From: Novilysobacter antarcticus
GTDB taxonomy: Bacteria > Pseudomonadota > Gammaproteobacteria > Xanthomonadales > Xanthomonadaceae
Direction of reading: 5' to 3'
DNA length: 64,000 nucleotides
Assembly (NCBI RefSeq): GCF_019802285.1
Contig: NZ_JAIEUJ010000002.1
Span: 894,601 to 958,600, forward strand
The notes below the pieces were generated by a model, which was not told the origin of the DNA, searched no databases, and was given only the letters and a program-made list of their open reading frames with translations. Both the position numbers and the translations under genes were made by a program. Shown here one piece after another: positions 50,333 through 59,364 of the stretch (positions within the stretch are counted from its first letter, which is position 1; each line of letters opens with the position of its first letter).

Positions 50333-50902
50333 TCACTCGACCTGGCGTGAGGTGCGCGCGCGTTCGATCATGCGATCGGAGCGCGAATTGCGCGAGCCCT
50401 GGCTGGGAGGGGCGGCGGGACGGCTGGGCATTGCGGCCGGGCGCGGCTGCGCCGGCACCGGATTGCGCATCACTGCCGAGCTGGGTCGGTTGCCGGACGG
50501 CGGCGTGGACCGCTGGATGCGCTCACGCTGCAGACGCTCATAGTCGCGCCACGGCGCACGATCATTGCGTCCACCGGTGGGCGGCCGGTTGCCATGGTTG
50601 CCGCCATGGTTGTCGCCGTGCCCGGGACGCACGATCACCACTGGTGGCCGGTAGTAGCCGCCGCCATACCCGTAGCCGGGGTAGCCGTATCCCGGATAGC
50701 GGTAGCCCGGATATCCATAACGGTAGTTCAGGCTGCCGTAATATCCGGGATAGCGATAGTTGTTGTAGTAGCCGTCGTAATACCGGTAGCTGGTCGAGGG
50801 CTGGCCGTAGTAATAGCCGCCGCTGTCGTATTGGTAGCCGCTGCTGACGCAACCGCCCAGCAGGCCGATCGCGAGCGCGGGAAGCAGGATTTTGCGGAAC
50901 AT
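50333..50902 (-). CDS. Tyr/Gly-rich repeat lipoprotein of unknown function
   Basis: The 189-residue product has a lipoprotein signal with the lipobox LLGGC (Cys18). A Tyr/Gly-rich region (about 22-84) follows, in which YPGY recurs at 51, 64, 69 and 74, partly with a five-residue period. A Pro/Arg/Asn-rich tail (RNDRAPWRDYERLQRERIQR) ends it. It is probably an outer membrane or periplasmic lipoprotein; function unknown. The start is ATG 50902 with a GGGGGG ribosome binding site. Two direct GTTGAAC repeats flank a palindrome upstream (50923-50953). Confidence 0.7.
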   Translation of the reverse strand: MFRKILLPALAIGLLGGCVSSGYQYDSGGYYYGQPSTSYRYYDGYYNNYRYPGYYGSLNYRYGYPGYRYPGYGYPGYGYGGGYYRPPVVIVRPGHGDNHGGNHGNRPPTGGRNDRAPWRDYERLQRERIQRSTPPSGNRPSSAVMRNPVPAQPRPAAMPSRPAAPPSQGSRNSRSDRMIERARTSRQVE

Positions 50903-50922
50903 GCGCGGACCCCCCATTGATT

Positions 50923-50953
50923 GTTGAACCATACTCGGCTATAGCCGTTGAAC
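50923..50953. repeat. paired GTTGAAC repeats around a 12-bp palindrome
   Basis: GTTGAAC occurs at 50923-50929 and again at 50947-50953, 24 bp apart. Between them, and overlapping the second by one base, lies the perfect palindrome CGGCTATAGCCG (50936-50947). The group sits 21-51 bp upstream of the lipoprotein start and about 70 bp from the divergent dehydratase gene, where a regulator site would be. Confidence 0.35.
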
Positions 50954-51023
50954 TAGCGCTTAATCCATCGCGCCGTCAGACATGCTGCCGCCGGCGCCCA
51001 CCACTTCGGCTACGCTTGTCGCC

Positions 51024-52031
51024 ATGAACAACGCCGACACCGCCCAGATCCCCGCCAAGCCTGACCCCGCGCCGGACTTCGACGCCGTGCTGACGGCCGC
51101 CTCGCGCATTGCGCCGCACATCAACCCTACCCCGGTTCTGCATGCCCGCACCCTGGATGCGATCGCCGGATGCCGGCTGCTGTTCAAGTGCGAGAACCTC
51201 CAGCGTGCCGGCTCCTTCAAGTTCCGCGGCGCGAGCAATGCAGTGTTCTCGCTGACCGACGGCCAAGCCGCCAACGGCGTGGTTACCCAGAGTTCGGGCA
51301 ACCACGGCGGCGCGGTGGCGCTGGCGTGCCGGGAGCGCGGCATTCCAGCGACCGTCGTGGTTCCGCGGGGCGCATCGCGGGTCAAGTTGGCAGCGATGGA
51401 GAGCTATGGCGCGCGCATCGTTCCCTGCGAGCCGACGCAAGCCTCGCGTGACGAAGTAACTGCGCGCGTACTGGAGGAAACCGGCGCGGTCCTGGTCCAC
51501 CCGTTCAACGATCCACGGGTCATCGCCGGGCAGGGCACCGCCACGCTGGAGATGCTGCGTTTCGCCCCCGACATCGACACAGTGGTGGTGCCGGTCAGCG
51601 GCGGCGGCCTGATTTCCGGCACCGCGTTGGCCGCCCTCGGCGTCGATCCGTCCATCCAGATCTATGGCGCCGAGCCCGCCAGCGCGCGCGATGCCCACGA
51701 CTCACTCAAGCGTGGCGAGCGCGTCACCGGGCGGGTCGCCGACACGGTCTGCGACGGGCTTCGCGCCGAGCTGGGAACCCTCACCTACCCGCTGGTGCGC
51801 CAGCTGGTACGCGACATCCTGCTGGTGGAAGACACGCAAACGATCGATGCCATGCTGCTGGTATGGGAGCGCATGAAGCTGGTGATCGAGCCGTCCGCGG
51901 CGATTGCCCTGGCGGCTGTGCTCGCAAACCCCGAGCTGTTCGCCGGACGCACCGTCGGCATTGTGCTCTCGGGCGGCAACATCGACCTGTACCAGTTGTC
52001 GGACCTGCTCTCGCTCGCGTCGCGCAGCTGA
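51024..52031 (+). CDS. PLP-dependent threonine/serine dehydratase
   Basis: The 335-residue fold-type II PLP enzyme has the PLP lysine Lys66 in SFKFRGASNAVF, the SSGNHGGAVALACR phosphate/substrate loop and the glycine loop VPVSGGGLISGTALA. It most resembles catabolic threonine dehydratase or serine racemase/dehydratase-type proteins. No C-terminal ACT domain is present, so it is not the biosynthetic IlvA with its regulatory tail. ATG 51024 is chosen because the codons from 50982 lie in the presumed promoter. Confidence 0.88.
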   Translation: MNNADTAQIPAKPDPAPDFDAVLTAASRIAPHINPTPVLHARTLDAIAGCRLLFKCENLQRAGSFKFRGASNAVFSLTDGQAANGVVTQSSGNHGGAVALACRERGIPATVVVPRGASRVKLAAMESYGARIVPCEPTQASRDEVTARVLEETGAVLVHPFNDPRVIAGQGTATLEMLRFAPDIDTVVVPVSGGGLISGTALAALGVDPSIQIYGAEPASARDAHDSLKRGERVTGRVADTVCDGLRAELGTLTYPLVRQLVRDILLVEDTQTIDAMLLVWERMKLVIEPSAAIALAAVLANPELFAGRTVGIVLSGGNIDLYQLSDLLSLASRS

Positions 52032-52042
52032 CGGTCCAGCAG

Positions 52043-52675
52043 TCACCCGCCTGAAGGTGGCGCCGTACCGGAAGCGACGGCGAGGTGGCCCAGCCCTTCG
52101 GCCAACAGCAGGCGCGCGACGGCTGCACGCTGAGCCAGCGGTTGAGCGTGCAGATCGTCCAGCAGCCAGCTGATCGAGCGACAGCGCGCCTGGTGGTCCG
52201 CCCCGTTCAGACCTGCAACAAACCCGTCATTGACCAGCGCGGCGCGCACCCCCGCCGACTTCAGGCCCTGACGGGCCGAAACTTCGTCGAACGGCTGGCG
52301 CGGCGACTGCATGGCGGCGACGAACAGGTTCGCCACAGCGCCGGCAAAACGTCCGCTGTGCTCGGGCCCCAGTTTGTTGGCGACCTCGTTGAACGACGCC
52401 AGGCTGCGCTCGGCGGATGGGTCGAACAGCGGGCACAACACCTGGGCTTCGCGCGGATCGGACAGGATGCTGCGCGCGACCTGGAACAGCTGGTCAATCG
52501 CCGGATCCGGTGCTCGGAGCAGCAGCTCGTGGCCGTCTGCCACCAGTGCGGACGGGTCGAATCCCCATTGTTCAATGGCCGCGGCAGGCGATTGCTGCGC
52601 CCGCACTGGCATCAGGCTGGTGGCAATCAGCGTGGCCAGAGACACCACCGCTGCGAAAGTCATCGGATGAAACAT
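52043..52675 (-). CDS. secreted protein of unknown function
   Basis: The product is about 210 residues and has a signal peptide (MFHPMTFAAVVSLATLIATS, ending PVRAQ). The mature part is mostly helical with two Cys in CPLFDPSAERS and HQARCRSISW, possibly a disulfide. I do not recognise the family. GTG 52684, ATG 52675 and ATG 52663 are alternative starts; 52675 is taken here. It is convergent with the dehydratase and separated from it by 11 bp. Confidence 0.6.
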   Translation of the reverse strand: MFHPMTFAAVVSLATLIATSLMPVRAQQSPAAAIEQWGFDPSALVADGHELLLRAPDPAIDQLFQVARSILSDPREAQVLCPLFDPSAERSLASFNEVANKLGPEHSGRFAGAVANLFVAAMQSPRQPFDEVSARQGLKSAGVRAALVNDGFVAGLNGADHQARCRSISWLLDDLHAQPLAQRAAVARLLLAEGLGHLAVASGTAPPSGG

Positions 52676-52759
52676 CGCGGGCACTCACGGCTGTGCGGAC
52701 AGAGCCCGAATTTAAGCATGCCGCGCTGAACCGCGGGCTCGTCCTGCACGCGCCACTGT

Positions 52760-53776
52760 TCAGCCGCCGCGTTCGCTTCGCAGCGCGCGCACCGCCGGAG
52801 GGCTCCCCACCGCTTCTCGCGCAGCGATCCAGCTGAACACCGCGATGCCCGCCATCACCACCAGCGCGCCGTACAGGGCGCGCCCCTGCGGCCACGCCTC
52901 GCCCAGCAGCAGGACGCCCAGCACTGTCGCAAACAGGATCTCTGCGGCCTGCATGGCTTCGGTCGCGGCCAGCGCGGTGGGGTTGTTGCGGACCATCCCG
53001 GTGGCCTGGAAGAACAACACCGTGGCGATGACACCCGCACCCAGCGCGACCGCGGCGGCAAACCAGACCTGCTCCACCGGCGGCGCGCCCGACTGCCCGG
53101 CGGCGAAGGCGGCGACCAGCCACCAGGCCGGCTGACTGGCCAGGGTCAGCCCGAACACCCGCTGGGTGGCGTTGAGCTCGACCCCATCGGATGAGGGCGT
53201 GACCCGCTCCAGATGCAGCAGCAGGCCGCGGTTGCCCAGCGGATAGGCGACCGCCGCCACGGCGACACAGCCCAGCGCGATCCAGCCGTCGCGGTCCAAG
53301 CCACCATCGTCGACACCGAACTGCATCATCAGCACGCCGGCGACCACGAGAAGACCGACGGCCAGTGCCGGGCGCGGAATCCGGGCGCGCTCGTCGTTGT
53401 AGAGGAAGGGCGCGCAGAGCATGCCGGCGATCACGGTCAGCTGGAACGTCCCGGCCACCAGCCACGAGGGTCCGCTTGCGGCGGCGTAGCTGAGCCCGAG
53501 GTAGAACACCACGAAGCCCACGGTGCTCCAGCCCAGCCACGGCAGAGGATGGGCCCGGATCGCGCGCCAGACAGGCCCCATGCCACCCTGCCAATGCATC
53601 AGCGGCACCAGCAGCGGCAGGGTGATCAGGTAGCGCAGCGAGGCCGTCCACGCCCAGTGCCCACCGCCGGTGGCCGCCGCACGGTTGAGCACGTAGGTGC
53701 AGGTGAAAAACAGCGCGGACAGCAGCGCGATCGCCACCGCCAGCAGCGCGCGCCGGCGCTGGGAGAGATCAGTCAT
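52760..53776 (-). CDS. multidrug-resistance/DMT-superfamily exporter
   Basis: The 338-residue integral membrane protein has about ten hydrophobic helices in two repeats of five, as in the DMT/EamA superfamily. VLFFQATGMVRNNPTALAAT and EAMQAAEILFATVLGVLLLG in the second half are typical. It looks like the multidrug resistance efflux transporter family (EmrE-like DMT); the substrate is unknown. It lies upstream of, and on the same strand as, the secreted unknown protein, with an 84-bp gap. Confidence 0.75.
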   Translation of the reverse strand: MTDLSQRRRALLAVAIALLSALFFTCTYVLNRAAATGGGHWAWTASLRYLITLPLLVPLMHWQGGMGPVWRAIRAHPLPWLGWSTVGFVVFYLGLSYAAASGPSWLVAGTFQLTVIAGMLCAPFLYNDERARIPRPALAVGLLVVAGVLMMQFGVDDGGLDRDGWIALGCVAVAAVAYPLGNRGLLLHLERVTPSSDGVELNATQRVFGLTLASQPAWWLVAAFAAGQSGAPPVEQVWFAAAVALGAGVIATVLFFQATGMVRNNPTALAATEAMQAAEILFATVLGVLLLGEAWPQGRALYGALVVMAGIAVFSWIAAREAVGSPPAVRALRSERGG

Positions 53777-53821
53777 CTCGGGAATCTACGCCAACGCAGC
53801 GATGCCGGCCCGGTGAGCCGG

Positions 53822-54733
53822 TCAGCGCTTGCGTACGCGGATGCTGGACGCGGGCACCTGCACCTCATCGATGCCACCCACACGGATGGGTGCGCCCGGC
53901 GGTGGGCCCCAGGCGTGGGCGTAGATCGCCTCCAGGGTGACCGGCAGCTGGCCGTCGGCGTTGCGCATCGCTTCGTAGACCTGGGCGGCGCGTGCAAAGC
54001 GCTGGCGGCCGGTGAGGCTGCGCCGGCGCGCGGCCAGGGCGTTGGTGGATCCCAGGCCCTGGAGTCGGCGCATCAGGCTGGCCATATCGGGCTGGCCGAG
54101 GTGGAACTCGTCGCGGTCCAGCACCGGGTCCTTGAAGCCGGCGGCGATCAGGGCATCGCCGAACGGGCCGATCGCCGTGAACGGACTGACATGCGGCACC
54201 TCGTCGACCTCGGTAAAGGCCTGGCGCAGTTCGATCAGCGTATCCATACCGAAGGTCGAGACCAGCATCAGACCGCCGGGCTTGAGCACCCGGCGCATCC
54301 CGGCGAAGACGGCCGGCAGGTCCTCCACCCACTGCAGGCACAGGTTGGAATACAGCACGTCGACGCTGCGATCGGCCAGCGGCAGCGCGCGCGCATCCGC
54401 GGCCACCGGTACGGGGCGCGGCGCGAACGGATTGAAGCGGAAACCCGCGCCTTGTCCGCGGACCTGAGCGAGCATCCCCGGCGCCACGTCCAGCGCGAGC
54501 ACCCGCGCCTTGGGCCAGCGCTTCTGCAGAATCGCGGCCATGTGCCCCGGGCCTGCGCCCAGGTCGACCACGACCTCAGGCGCGGGCAACGCCAGGGCCG
54601 GGTCATCCAGGTAGTCCAGCGAGTCGGCCAGCCGAGAACCGATCTCGCGCTGCACCTCGTCCAGGCCCGCGTAGCTGTCCGCTGCGCGTGAGAACGCCCG
54701 GCGGATCTGGCGGTAGTCGAACAGCTCGCTCAT
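53822..54733 (-). CDS. bioC: malonyl-ACP O-methyltransferase BioC
   Basis: BioC methylates malonyl-ACP so that fatty acid synthase can make the pimeloyl chain. The 303-residue class I SAM methyltransferase carries VVVDLGAGPGHMAAILQ (54-70), FSRAADSYAGLDEVQREIG at the N-terminus and VDVLYSNLCLQWVEDLPAVF. Its partner BioH, which removes the methyl group, is encoded directly upstream with a 4-bp overlap. This confirms the assignment over other ubiE-like methyltransferases. Confidence 0.94.
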   Translation of the reverse strand: MSELFDYRQIRRAFSRAADSYAGLDEVQREIGSRLADSLDYLDDPALALPAPEVVVDLGAGPGHMAAILQKRWPKARVLALDVAPGMLAQVRGQGAGFRFNPFAPRPVPVAADARALPLADRSVDVLYSNLCLQWVEDLPAVFAGMRRVLKPGGLMLVSTFGMDTLIELRQAFTEVDEVPHVSPFTAIGPFGDALIAAGFKDPVLDRDEFHLGQPDMASLMRRLQGLGSTNALAARRRSLTGRQRFARAAQVYEAMRNADGQLPVTLEAIYAHAWGPPPGAPIRVGGIDEVQVPASSIRVRKR

Positions 54734-55509
54734 GGATTTGCTCCGTTTGCGATGGATTGCAGAAAGTCGTCGATCGCGTCGGCCACCGCGTCAGGCGCTC
54801 CCAGGAAGGGCGCGTGGCCGGCGCTGGCGATCTCGATGCTGCGGCCGGAGGGCGCAAGCGCCGCCGCGGCGGCCATCGCGGCCGGCGGCACGAGGTGGTC
54901 GCGGCGGCCGGCAATCCAGAGACTGGGCACGCGCAGGGTCGGCAACCCGGCCCGCAGGTCCTCCTGGTCCAGCAGTTGCAGGCCTTGCTGGAGCGCCGCC
55001 GGCGACGGCTCGCCGCGCTCAAACGCCTGCAGCCGCAACTTGCGCAGCTCCTCCTGGGCGCTGTTTGAACCGAGGGCCTCGAGGGCGAGAAAGCCGTCCA
55101 GGGTGCCGCGGAAGTCATGCGCCAGCGCGCTGCCGAAATCACCGAACAGGGTCGGGCCGACGCCATGCGGCCAGTCGGGACCGTGCACAAACCGCGGCGA
55201 CGAGGCGATCAGCACCAGCGCTCGCACCCGGTCGGGGTGATCCAGCGCGGCCCGCAGCGATACCAGGCCGCCCAGCGACCATCCCAGCCAGGCCGCGTCG
55301 GGAATGCGCGCCACCAGCTCGGCCGCCAACGGCTCCGGATCCAGCGAGGCGTCGCTTCCGCGTGAGTGACCGTGGCCGGGCAGGTCCACCAGATGCAGGG
55401 TATAGCGCTCGACGAGGCGGTCCACCAGCGGTCCGAACAGGCCGCTGTGCATCGCCCAACCGTGGATCAGGCCGAGCGTCGGGCCTTGCCCGCGGGTTTC
55501 GATATGCAT
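54730..55509 (-). CDS. bioH: pimeloyl-ACP methyl ester carboxylesterase BioH
   Basis: BioH cleaves the methyl ester of pimeloyl-ACP and ends chain elongation for biotin. The 259-residue alpha/beta hydrolase has Ser78 in GWSLGG, Asp204 in GRRDHLVP and His232 in SAGHAPF, matching the E. coli triad spacing. LIHGWAMHSGLFGPL is the oxyanion segment. ATG 55509 (MHIETRGQ) is the start; the earlier codons are proline-rich and lie in the bioF end. It overlaps bioC by ATGA. Confidence 0.94.
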   Translation of the reverse strand: MHIETRGQGPTLGLIHGWAMHSGLFGPLVDRLVERYTLHLVDLPGHGHSRGSDASLDPEPLAAELVARIPDAAWLGWSLGGLVSLRAALDHPDRVRALVLIASSPRFVHGPDWPHGVGPTLFGDFGSALAHDFRGTLDGFLALEALGSNSAQEELRKLRLQAFERGEPSPAALQQGLQLLDQEDLRAGLPTLRVPSLWIAGRRDHLVPPAAMAAAAALAPSGRSIEIASAGHAPFLGAPDAVADAIDDFLQSIANGANP

Positions 55510-55525
55510 GGGTTGCTCTGTGGAT

Positions 55526-56746
55526 TCATGGGGTGGCACCGCGGCTGATGGCGGCAACACGGGCCTCGGCCCGGGCGCGGTCGCGTGCGCCGGACATGGC
55601 ATCGATCAGACCGTCGATGTCGGCGGGCGCGTGCAACGCGGACAGGGTGACGCGCAGGCGGGCCTGTCCCTCGCCCAAGGTTGGCGCCGCGGCCACCTCC
55701 ACCCAGTAGCCCGAGCGCTGCAGCGCGGCCGCCATTGACACCGCGCACGCGTCATCACCGACCAACAGTGGCTGGATGGGGGTCTGCGAGTCGAGCAGCG
55801 ACAAGCCGGCGCGATGGGCGCGCTCGCGGAAATGCCCGACCAGCTCGACCAGCTTCTCCCGCCGCCACTGCTCCTTCCGGGCCAGCTTGAGCGCCGTCAG
55901 CCCGGCCGCCGCCTGAGCCGGTGGCAAGGCCGTGGTGAACAGATAGGGCCGCGCGGTTTCGGTCAGGTGCTCGATCAGCTCATGGGTGCCGGCAACCGCC
56001 GCGCCCTGCCCGCCCAGCGCCTTGCCCAGACTGGCCAGTTGCAGCGGCACCTGATCCACGCCCAGGTTGGCGGCGGCAATGCTGCCGCGGCCTTCCGGCC
56101 CGACCACGCCGATCCCGTGCGCGTCATCGACATACAGCAAGGCGTGCTGCACCCGGGCGACCAGCGCCAGTTGCCGCAGCGGCGCTACGTCGCCATCCGT
56201 GCCGAAGACGCCTTCGGTGGCGACCATCGCCATGCCGTCGGGCATGCCGCGCAACTGCCGGATCGCACCCTCCGGATCGCCATGCGGGTAGCGGCGCAGG
56301 CGGCAGCCGGCCAGGCGTGCGGCGTCAACCAGGCTGCCGTGGTTGAGCCCGTCCTGGGCGCACACGTCCTCATCGCCAAGCAGAGACTGCAGGACCGCCA
56401 GGTTGGCCAGATAACGGCTGCCGAACAACAGCACTCGCGGCGTCCCCAGCCAGTCGGCGATCTCCTCCTCCAGGCGTTCGTGGCTGCGATGGCGGCCACA
56501 CGCCAGGTGCGACCCGGAACCGCCGGCACCGTCCACGGCCACGGCATCCTGCAGGGCACCGATCACGGCGTAATGCTGGGACAGGCCGAGATAGTCCTCG
56601 CTGCAGAAGTTCAGCAGCTCGCGTCCGTCGACGGTGCAGCGGGCGCCGTCACGATGGCTGATCGCGCAACGAGCATGGCTGCGCGGCGCATCGGCGCGTT
56701 GGGCCCGGATGGCTTCAATTCGCTCGCCCCAAAAAGCGCGCGCCAT
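55526..56746 (-). CDS. bioF: 8-amino-7-oxononanoate synthase
   Basis: BioF condenses pimeloyl-ACP/CoA with alanine, using PLP. The 406-residue protein shows [35 protein letters not shown] and [11 protein letters not shown] (206-216). The PLP lysine is Lys242 in [17 protein letters not shown]. Length matches the family (about 385-400). It starts at ATG 56746, 3 bp after the bioB stop, and ends 16 bp before bioH, inside the bioBFHC run. Confidence 0.95.
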   Translation of the reverse strand: MARAFWGERIEAIRAQRADAPRSHARCAISHRDGARCTVDGRELLNFCSEDYLGLSQHYAVIGALQDAVAVDGAGGSGSHLACGRHRSHERLEEEIADWLGTPRVLLFGSRYLANLAVLQSLLGDEDVCAQDGLNHGSLVDAARLAGCRLRRYPHGDPEGAIRQLRGMPDGMAMVATEGVFGTDGDVAPLRQLALVARVQHALLYVDDAHGIGVVGPEGRGSIAAANLGVDQVPLQLASLGKALGGQGAAVAGTHELIEHLTETARPYLFTTALPPAQAAAGLTALKLARKEQWRREKLVELVGHFRERAHRAGLSLLDSQTPIQPLLVGDDACAVSMAAALQRSGYWVEVAAAPTLGEGQARLRVTLSALHAPADIDGLIDAMSGARDRARAEARVAAISRGATP

Positions 56747-56749
56747 GGC

Positions 56750-57898
56750 TCAGCGCTTCAGGCCGGACACGGATTGCGTCGGCTGGGACGTTGCATGCGC
56801 GTCGCTGACGCGATGATCACAGCTGGCGTTGTGGATGATGTCGGCGTGCACTGTACCCCCCGGCTTCGTGGCCGCAGGGGTCACATTATCGTCCTTTCCG
56901 GGCATCGCCATCGCACGCATGCCGAGGCGATCGAACAGCGCGCGGTCGTGGTCGGTGCCCGGGTTTGCGGTGGTGAGCAGTTTCTCGCCGTGGAAGATCG
57001 AGTTGGCACCGGCAAGGAAGCACAGCGCCTGCAGCTCATCGCTCATCTGCTCGCGTCCCGCCGACAGGCGCACCATCGAGCGCGGCATCAGCAGCCGGGC
57101 GACGGCGATGGTGCGGGCAAACTCGAACGGGTCCAGTTCGGCCAGGGAGTCATCGTCTGCCAGCGGCGTGCCGGCGACCTTGACCAGGCGGTTGATCGGC
57201 ACCGAGTCGGGATGGGCGGGCAGGTTGGCCAGCGCCTGCAGCAGCCCGGCGCGCTGCTCCCGCGATTCACCCATGCCGACGATGCCGCCGCAGCAGGTCT
57301 TCAGACCGGCATCGCGGACGTGGGCCAGGGTGTCCAGCCGATCCTGGTAGTCGCGGGTCTGGATCACCTCGCCGTAGAACTCCGGGGCGGTGTCCAGATT
57401 GTGGTTGTAGTAGTCCAGCCCGGCATCCTTGAGCGACTCCGCCTGGTGGCCGCTGAGCATGCCCAGCGTCGCGCAGGTTTCCAATCCCAGCGCCTTCACA
57501 CCGCGGATCATCTCGGCGACCTTGGGAATATCGCGATCCGCCGGCGAGCGCCACGCCGCTCCCATGCAGAAGCGCGAGGCACCGGCATCGCGCGCGGCGC
57601 GCGCACGCTCCAGCACCGCTTCGGTGGACATCAACTTCTGCGCGTCCACCCCGGTGTGGTAACGCTGGGCCTGCGGGCAATAGGCGCAGTCTTCCGGGCA
57701 GCCGCCGGTCTTCACCGACAACAGCGTGCTGACCTGGACCTCGGCCGGATCGAAGTGCGCACGATGGACACTCGCCGCGCGGAACACCAGCTCGGTGAAT
57801 GGCAGATTGAACAGGGCGAGAACTTCGCTGCGCGACCAGTCGTGACGAATGTCGTCGCACACCTCGGCGGAAACGCTGGCTTTACTGACAAGGGACAT
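56750..57898 (-). CDS. bioB: biotin synthase
   Basis: BioB is a radical-SAM enzyme that inserts sulfur into dethiobiotin. The 382-residue product has the cluster motif CPEDCAYC (Cys67, Cys71, Cys74), [36 protein letters not shown] and [13 protein letters not shown]. Its C-terminal tail (about 350-382, Ser/Thr-rich) goes beyond the usual end. It is the first gene of the run bioB-bioF-bioH-bioC; bioA and bioD are not in this window. The start is ATG 57898. Confidence 0.96.
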   Translation of the reverse strand: MSLVSKASVSAEVCDDIRHDWSRSEVLALFNLPFTELVFRAASVHRAHFDPAEVQVSTLLSVKTGGCPEDCAYCPQAQRYHTGVDAQKLMSTEAVLERARAARDAGASRFCMGAAWRSPADRDIPKVAEMIRGVKALGLETCATLGMLSGHQAESLKDAGLDYYNHNLDTAPEFYGEVIQTRDYQDRLDTLAHVRDAGLKTCCGGIVGMGESREQRAGLLQALANLPAHPDSVPINRLVKVAGTPLADDDSLAELDPFEFARTIAVARLLMPRSMVRLSAGREQMSDELQALCFLAGANSIFHGEKLLTTANPGTDHDRALFDRLGMRAMAMPGKDDNVTPAATKPGGTVHADIIHNASCDHRVSDAHATSQPTQSVSGLKR

Positions 57899-57921
57899 GG
57901 CGGTTTTCCGGCTGACGGCGC

Positions 57922-58734
57922 GTGGCGGGCCGGGCAGTCTGGAAAGCAACGGTCACGGCTGTCAACACATTGGCGATCCACACGGTGGGGCAAAACAGGA
58001 TCGGTGCGCTGGCCCGATGCAGTAGCTGGCTCGCCAGAACACTGTGGCCAGGCAGCTGCCTGGTGTGCGGCGCGCACGGACGGGACGGACGCGACCTGTG
58101 CCCGCTTTGCGAGGCCGCAATGCCTTGGCATCCGCATGCCTGCCTGCGTTGTGCGTTGCCCTTGGACCAGCAGAACGCCGCGGCGACAACCGCACATGAC
58201 ACCGGATCGGCGACGTGCGCGAGCTGCCTGTCCGAACCCCCACCGCTGGTCGAGGTGCGCGCAGCGTGCACCTATGGGGCGCCAATGGACCGCCTCGCAC
58301 CGCGCTTCAAGTTCCACGGCGACCTGGCGGCCGGACGCGTGTTGAGCGCGCTGATGGTTGAGGCGTTTGGATCGTTGCCGCGACCCGATGCGATCGTGCC
58401 GGTGCCCCTGCACCGCTCACGCCTGCGCCAACGTGGCTACGATCAGGCGCTGGAATTGGCGCGGCCGTTGGCAAGCGCGCTGCGGATTCCGCTGCTCGAC
58501 GGAGTGATGTCGCGCGCCGTCGCCACCAGTCCGCAGTCGCGGCTGGATGCCGCCGATCGCCGCTACAACGTCGAGGACGCATTCGAGGTGCGGGCGCGCG
58601 TCGACCTCCCCGCGCACGTGGTGCTGGTGGACGACGTCATGACCACCGGCGCCACGCTGCACTCCGCGGCTCAGTGCTTGTACCTGGCCGGCGCCGTGCG
58701 GGTGGATGCCTGGGTGGCAGCACGGGTCCCGTGA
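57922..58734 (+). CDS. comF: ComF-family phosphoribosyltransferase-like competence protein
   Basis: ComF proteins help bring transforming DNA inside the cell; YhgH/GntX is the relative in enteric bacteria. The 270-residue protein has an N-terminal zinc-ribbon-like region with Cys pairs (CLVC, CPLC, CLRC, CASC, about 46-100). The C-terminal PRTase-type domain has [20 protein letters not shown] and the PRPP loop [17 protein letters not shown]. The start is GTG 57922, 23 bp from the divergent bioB start. GTG 57985 is another option. Confidence 0.85.
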   Translation: MAGRAVWKATVTAVNTLAIHTVGQNRIGALARCSSWLARTLWPGSCLVCGAHGRDGRDLCPLCEAAMPWHPHACLRCALPLDQQNAAATTAHDTGSATCASCLSEPPPLVEVRAACTYGAPMDRLAPRFKFHGDLAAGRVLSALMVEAFGSLPRPDAIVPVPLHRSRLRQRGYDQALELARPLASALRIPLLDGVMSRAVATSPQSRLDAADRRYNVEDAFEVRARVDLPAHVVLVDDVMTTGATLHSAAQCLYLAGAVRVDAWVAARVP

Positions 58735-58737
58735 AAT

Positions 58738-58767
58738 TTGACAGCCATCGCCGCGCGCGCCTAGATG
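58738..58767 (+). promoter_or_regulatory. sigma-70-type promoter candidate for the DUF308 gene
   Basis: A perfect TTGACA (58738-58743) starts 3 bp after the comF stop. Eighteen bases later TAGATG (58762-58767) gives a poor -10. It lies 27 bp upstream of the ATG at 58794, placing the gene under its own control. Confidence 0.4.
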
Positions 58768-58793
58768 GCCCCATCTTCTATCGGGAGTTCGTC

Positions 58794-59327
58794 ATGGTTA
58801 TTGGCCGCAGCTGGTGGGTGCTGGTGTTGTTTGGCGTGATCGCCGTGGCGTTCGGGATCATCTCGCTGGTCTCGCCGGCCGCCACCGCGGTCGCGATGGT
58901 CTGGGCGTTCGGCGTCATGGCCATCGCCGAAGGGGTGATCAGCCTGTTTGCGCTGATTTCCGGAAACTCGCGGATCTCGCGTGGCTGGCTCGCCCTGTAC
59001 GCGCTGAGCTCGCTTGCCTTCGGTGTGCTTGCGGTGCTCAACCCGCTGCAGATGGCGAGCGTCCTGCTGTTGCTTCTGGCCGCCTGGCTGCTCATCGCTG
59101 GCGTGTTCCGGATCGCCCTGGCAATCCGGATCCGCAAGCACATCCGCGGTGAGTGGCTGATCGTGCTGAGCGGCTTGCTGGTGATCGCGCTGGCGGTCCT
59201 TTTCGTCGCGTTCCCGTTGGCCGGGCTTGCCACCATCGCAATCTGGATCGGCCTTGGCGCCTTGCTGTATGGCGCCATGCAGATCTGGGTCGGGCTGAAA
59301 CTGCGCAAGTTCGCCACGCGGCTCTAG
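58794..59327 (+). CDS. HdeD-like/DUF308 membrane protein
   Basis: The 177-residue polytopic protein has six hydrophobic helices in three hairpin pairs. Short motifs recur (FGIISLVSPAATAVAMVWAF, FGVLAVLNPLQMASVLLLLL, VLFVAFPLAGLATIAIWIGL), the pattern of DUF308/HdeD acid-resistance-associated proteins. The function in this organism is unknown. The ATG at 58794 has GGGAG about 7 bases upstream. Frames upstream of it overlap comF. Confidence 0.82.
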   Translation: MVIGRSWWVLVLFGVIAVAFGIISLVSPAATAVAMVWAFGVMAIAEGVISLFALISGNSRISRGWLALYALSSLAFGVLAVLNPLQMASVLLLLLAAWLLIAGVFRIALAIRIRKHIRGEWLIVLSGLLVIALAVLFVAFPLAGLATIAIWIGLGALLYGAMQIWVGLKLRKFATRL

Positions 59328-59364
59328 CCGCGGCATCGCAGCCGGGACCACCACGCAGGGATAA

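Noticed and set aside
55814..58345. 843-codon plus-strand frame opposite bioF and bioB
   Set aside because: Overlaps real biotin genes on the opposite strand and comF in another frame.
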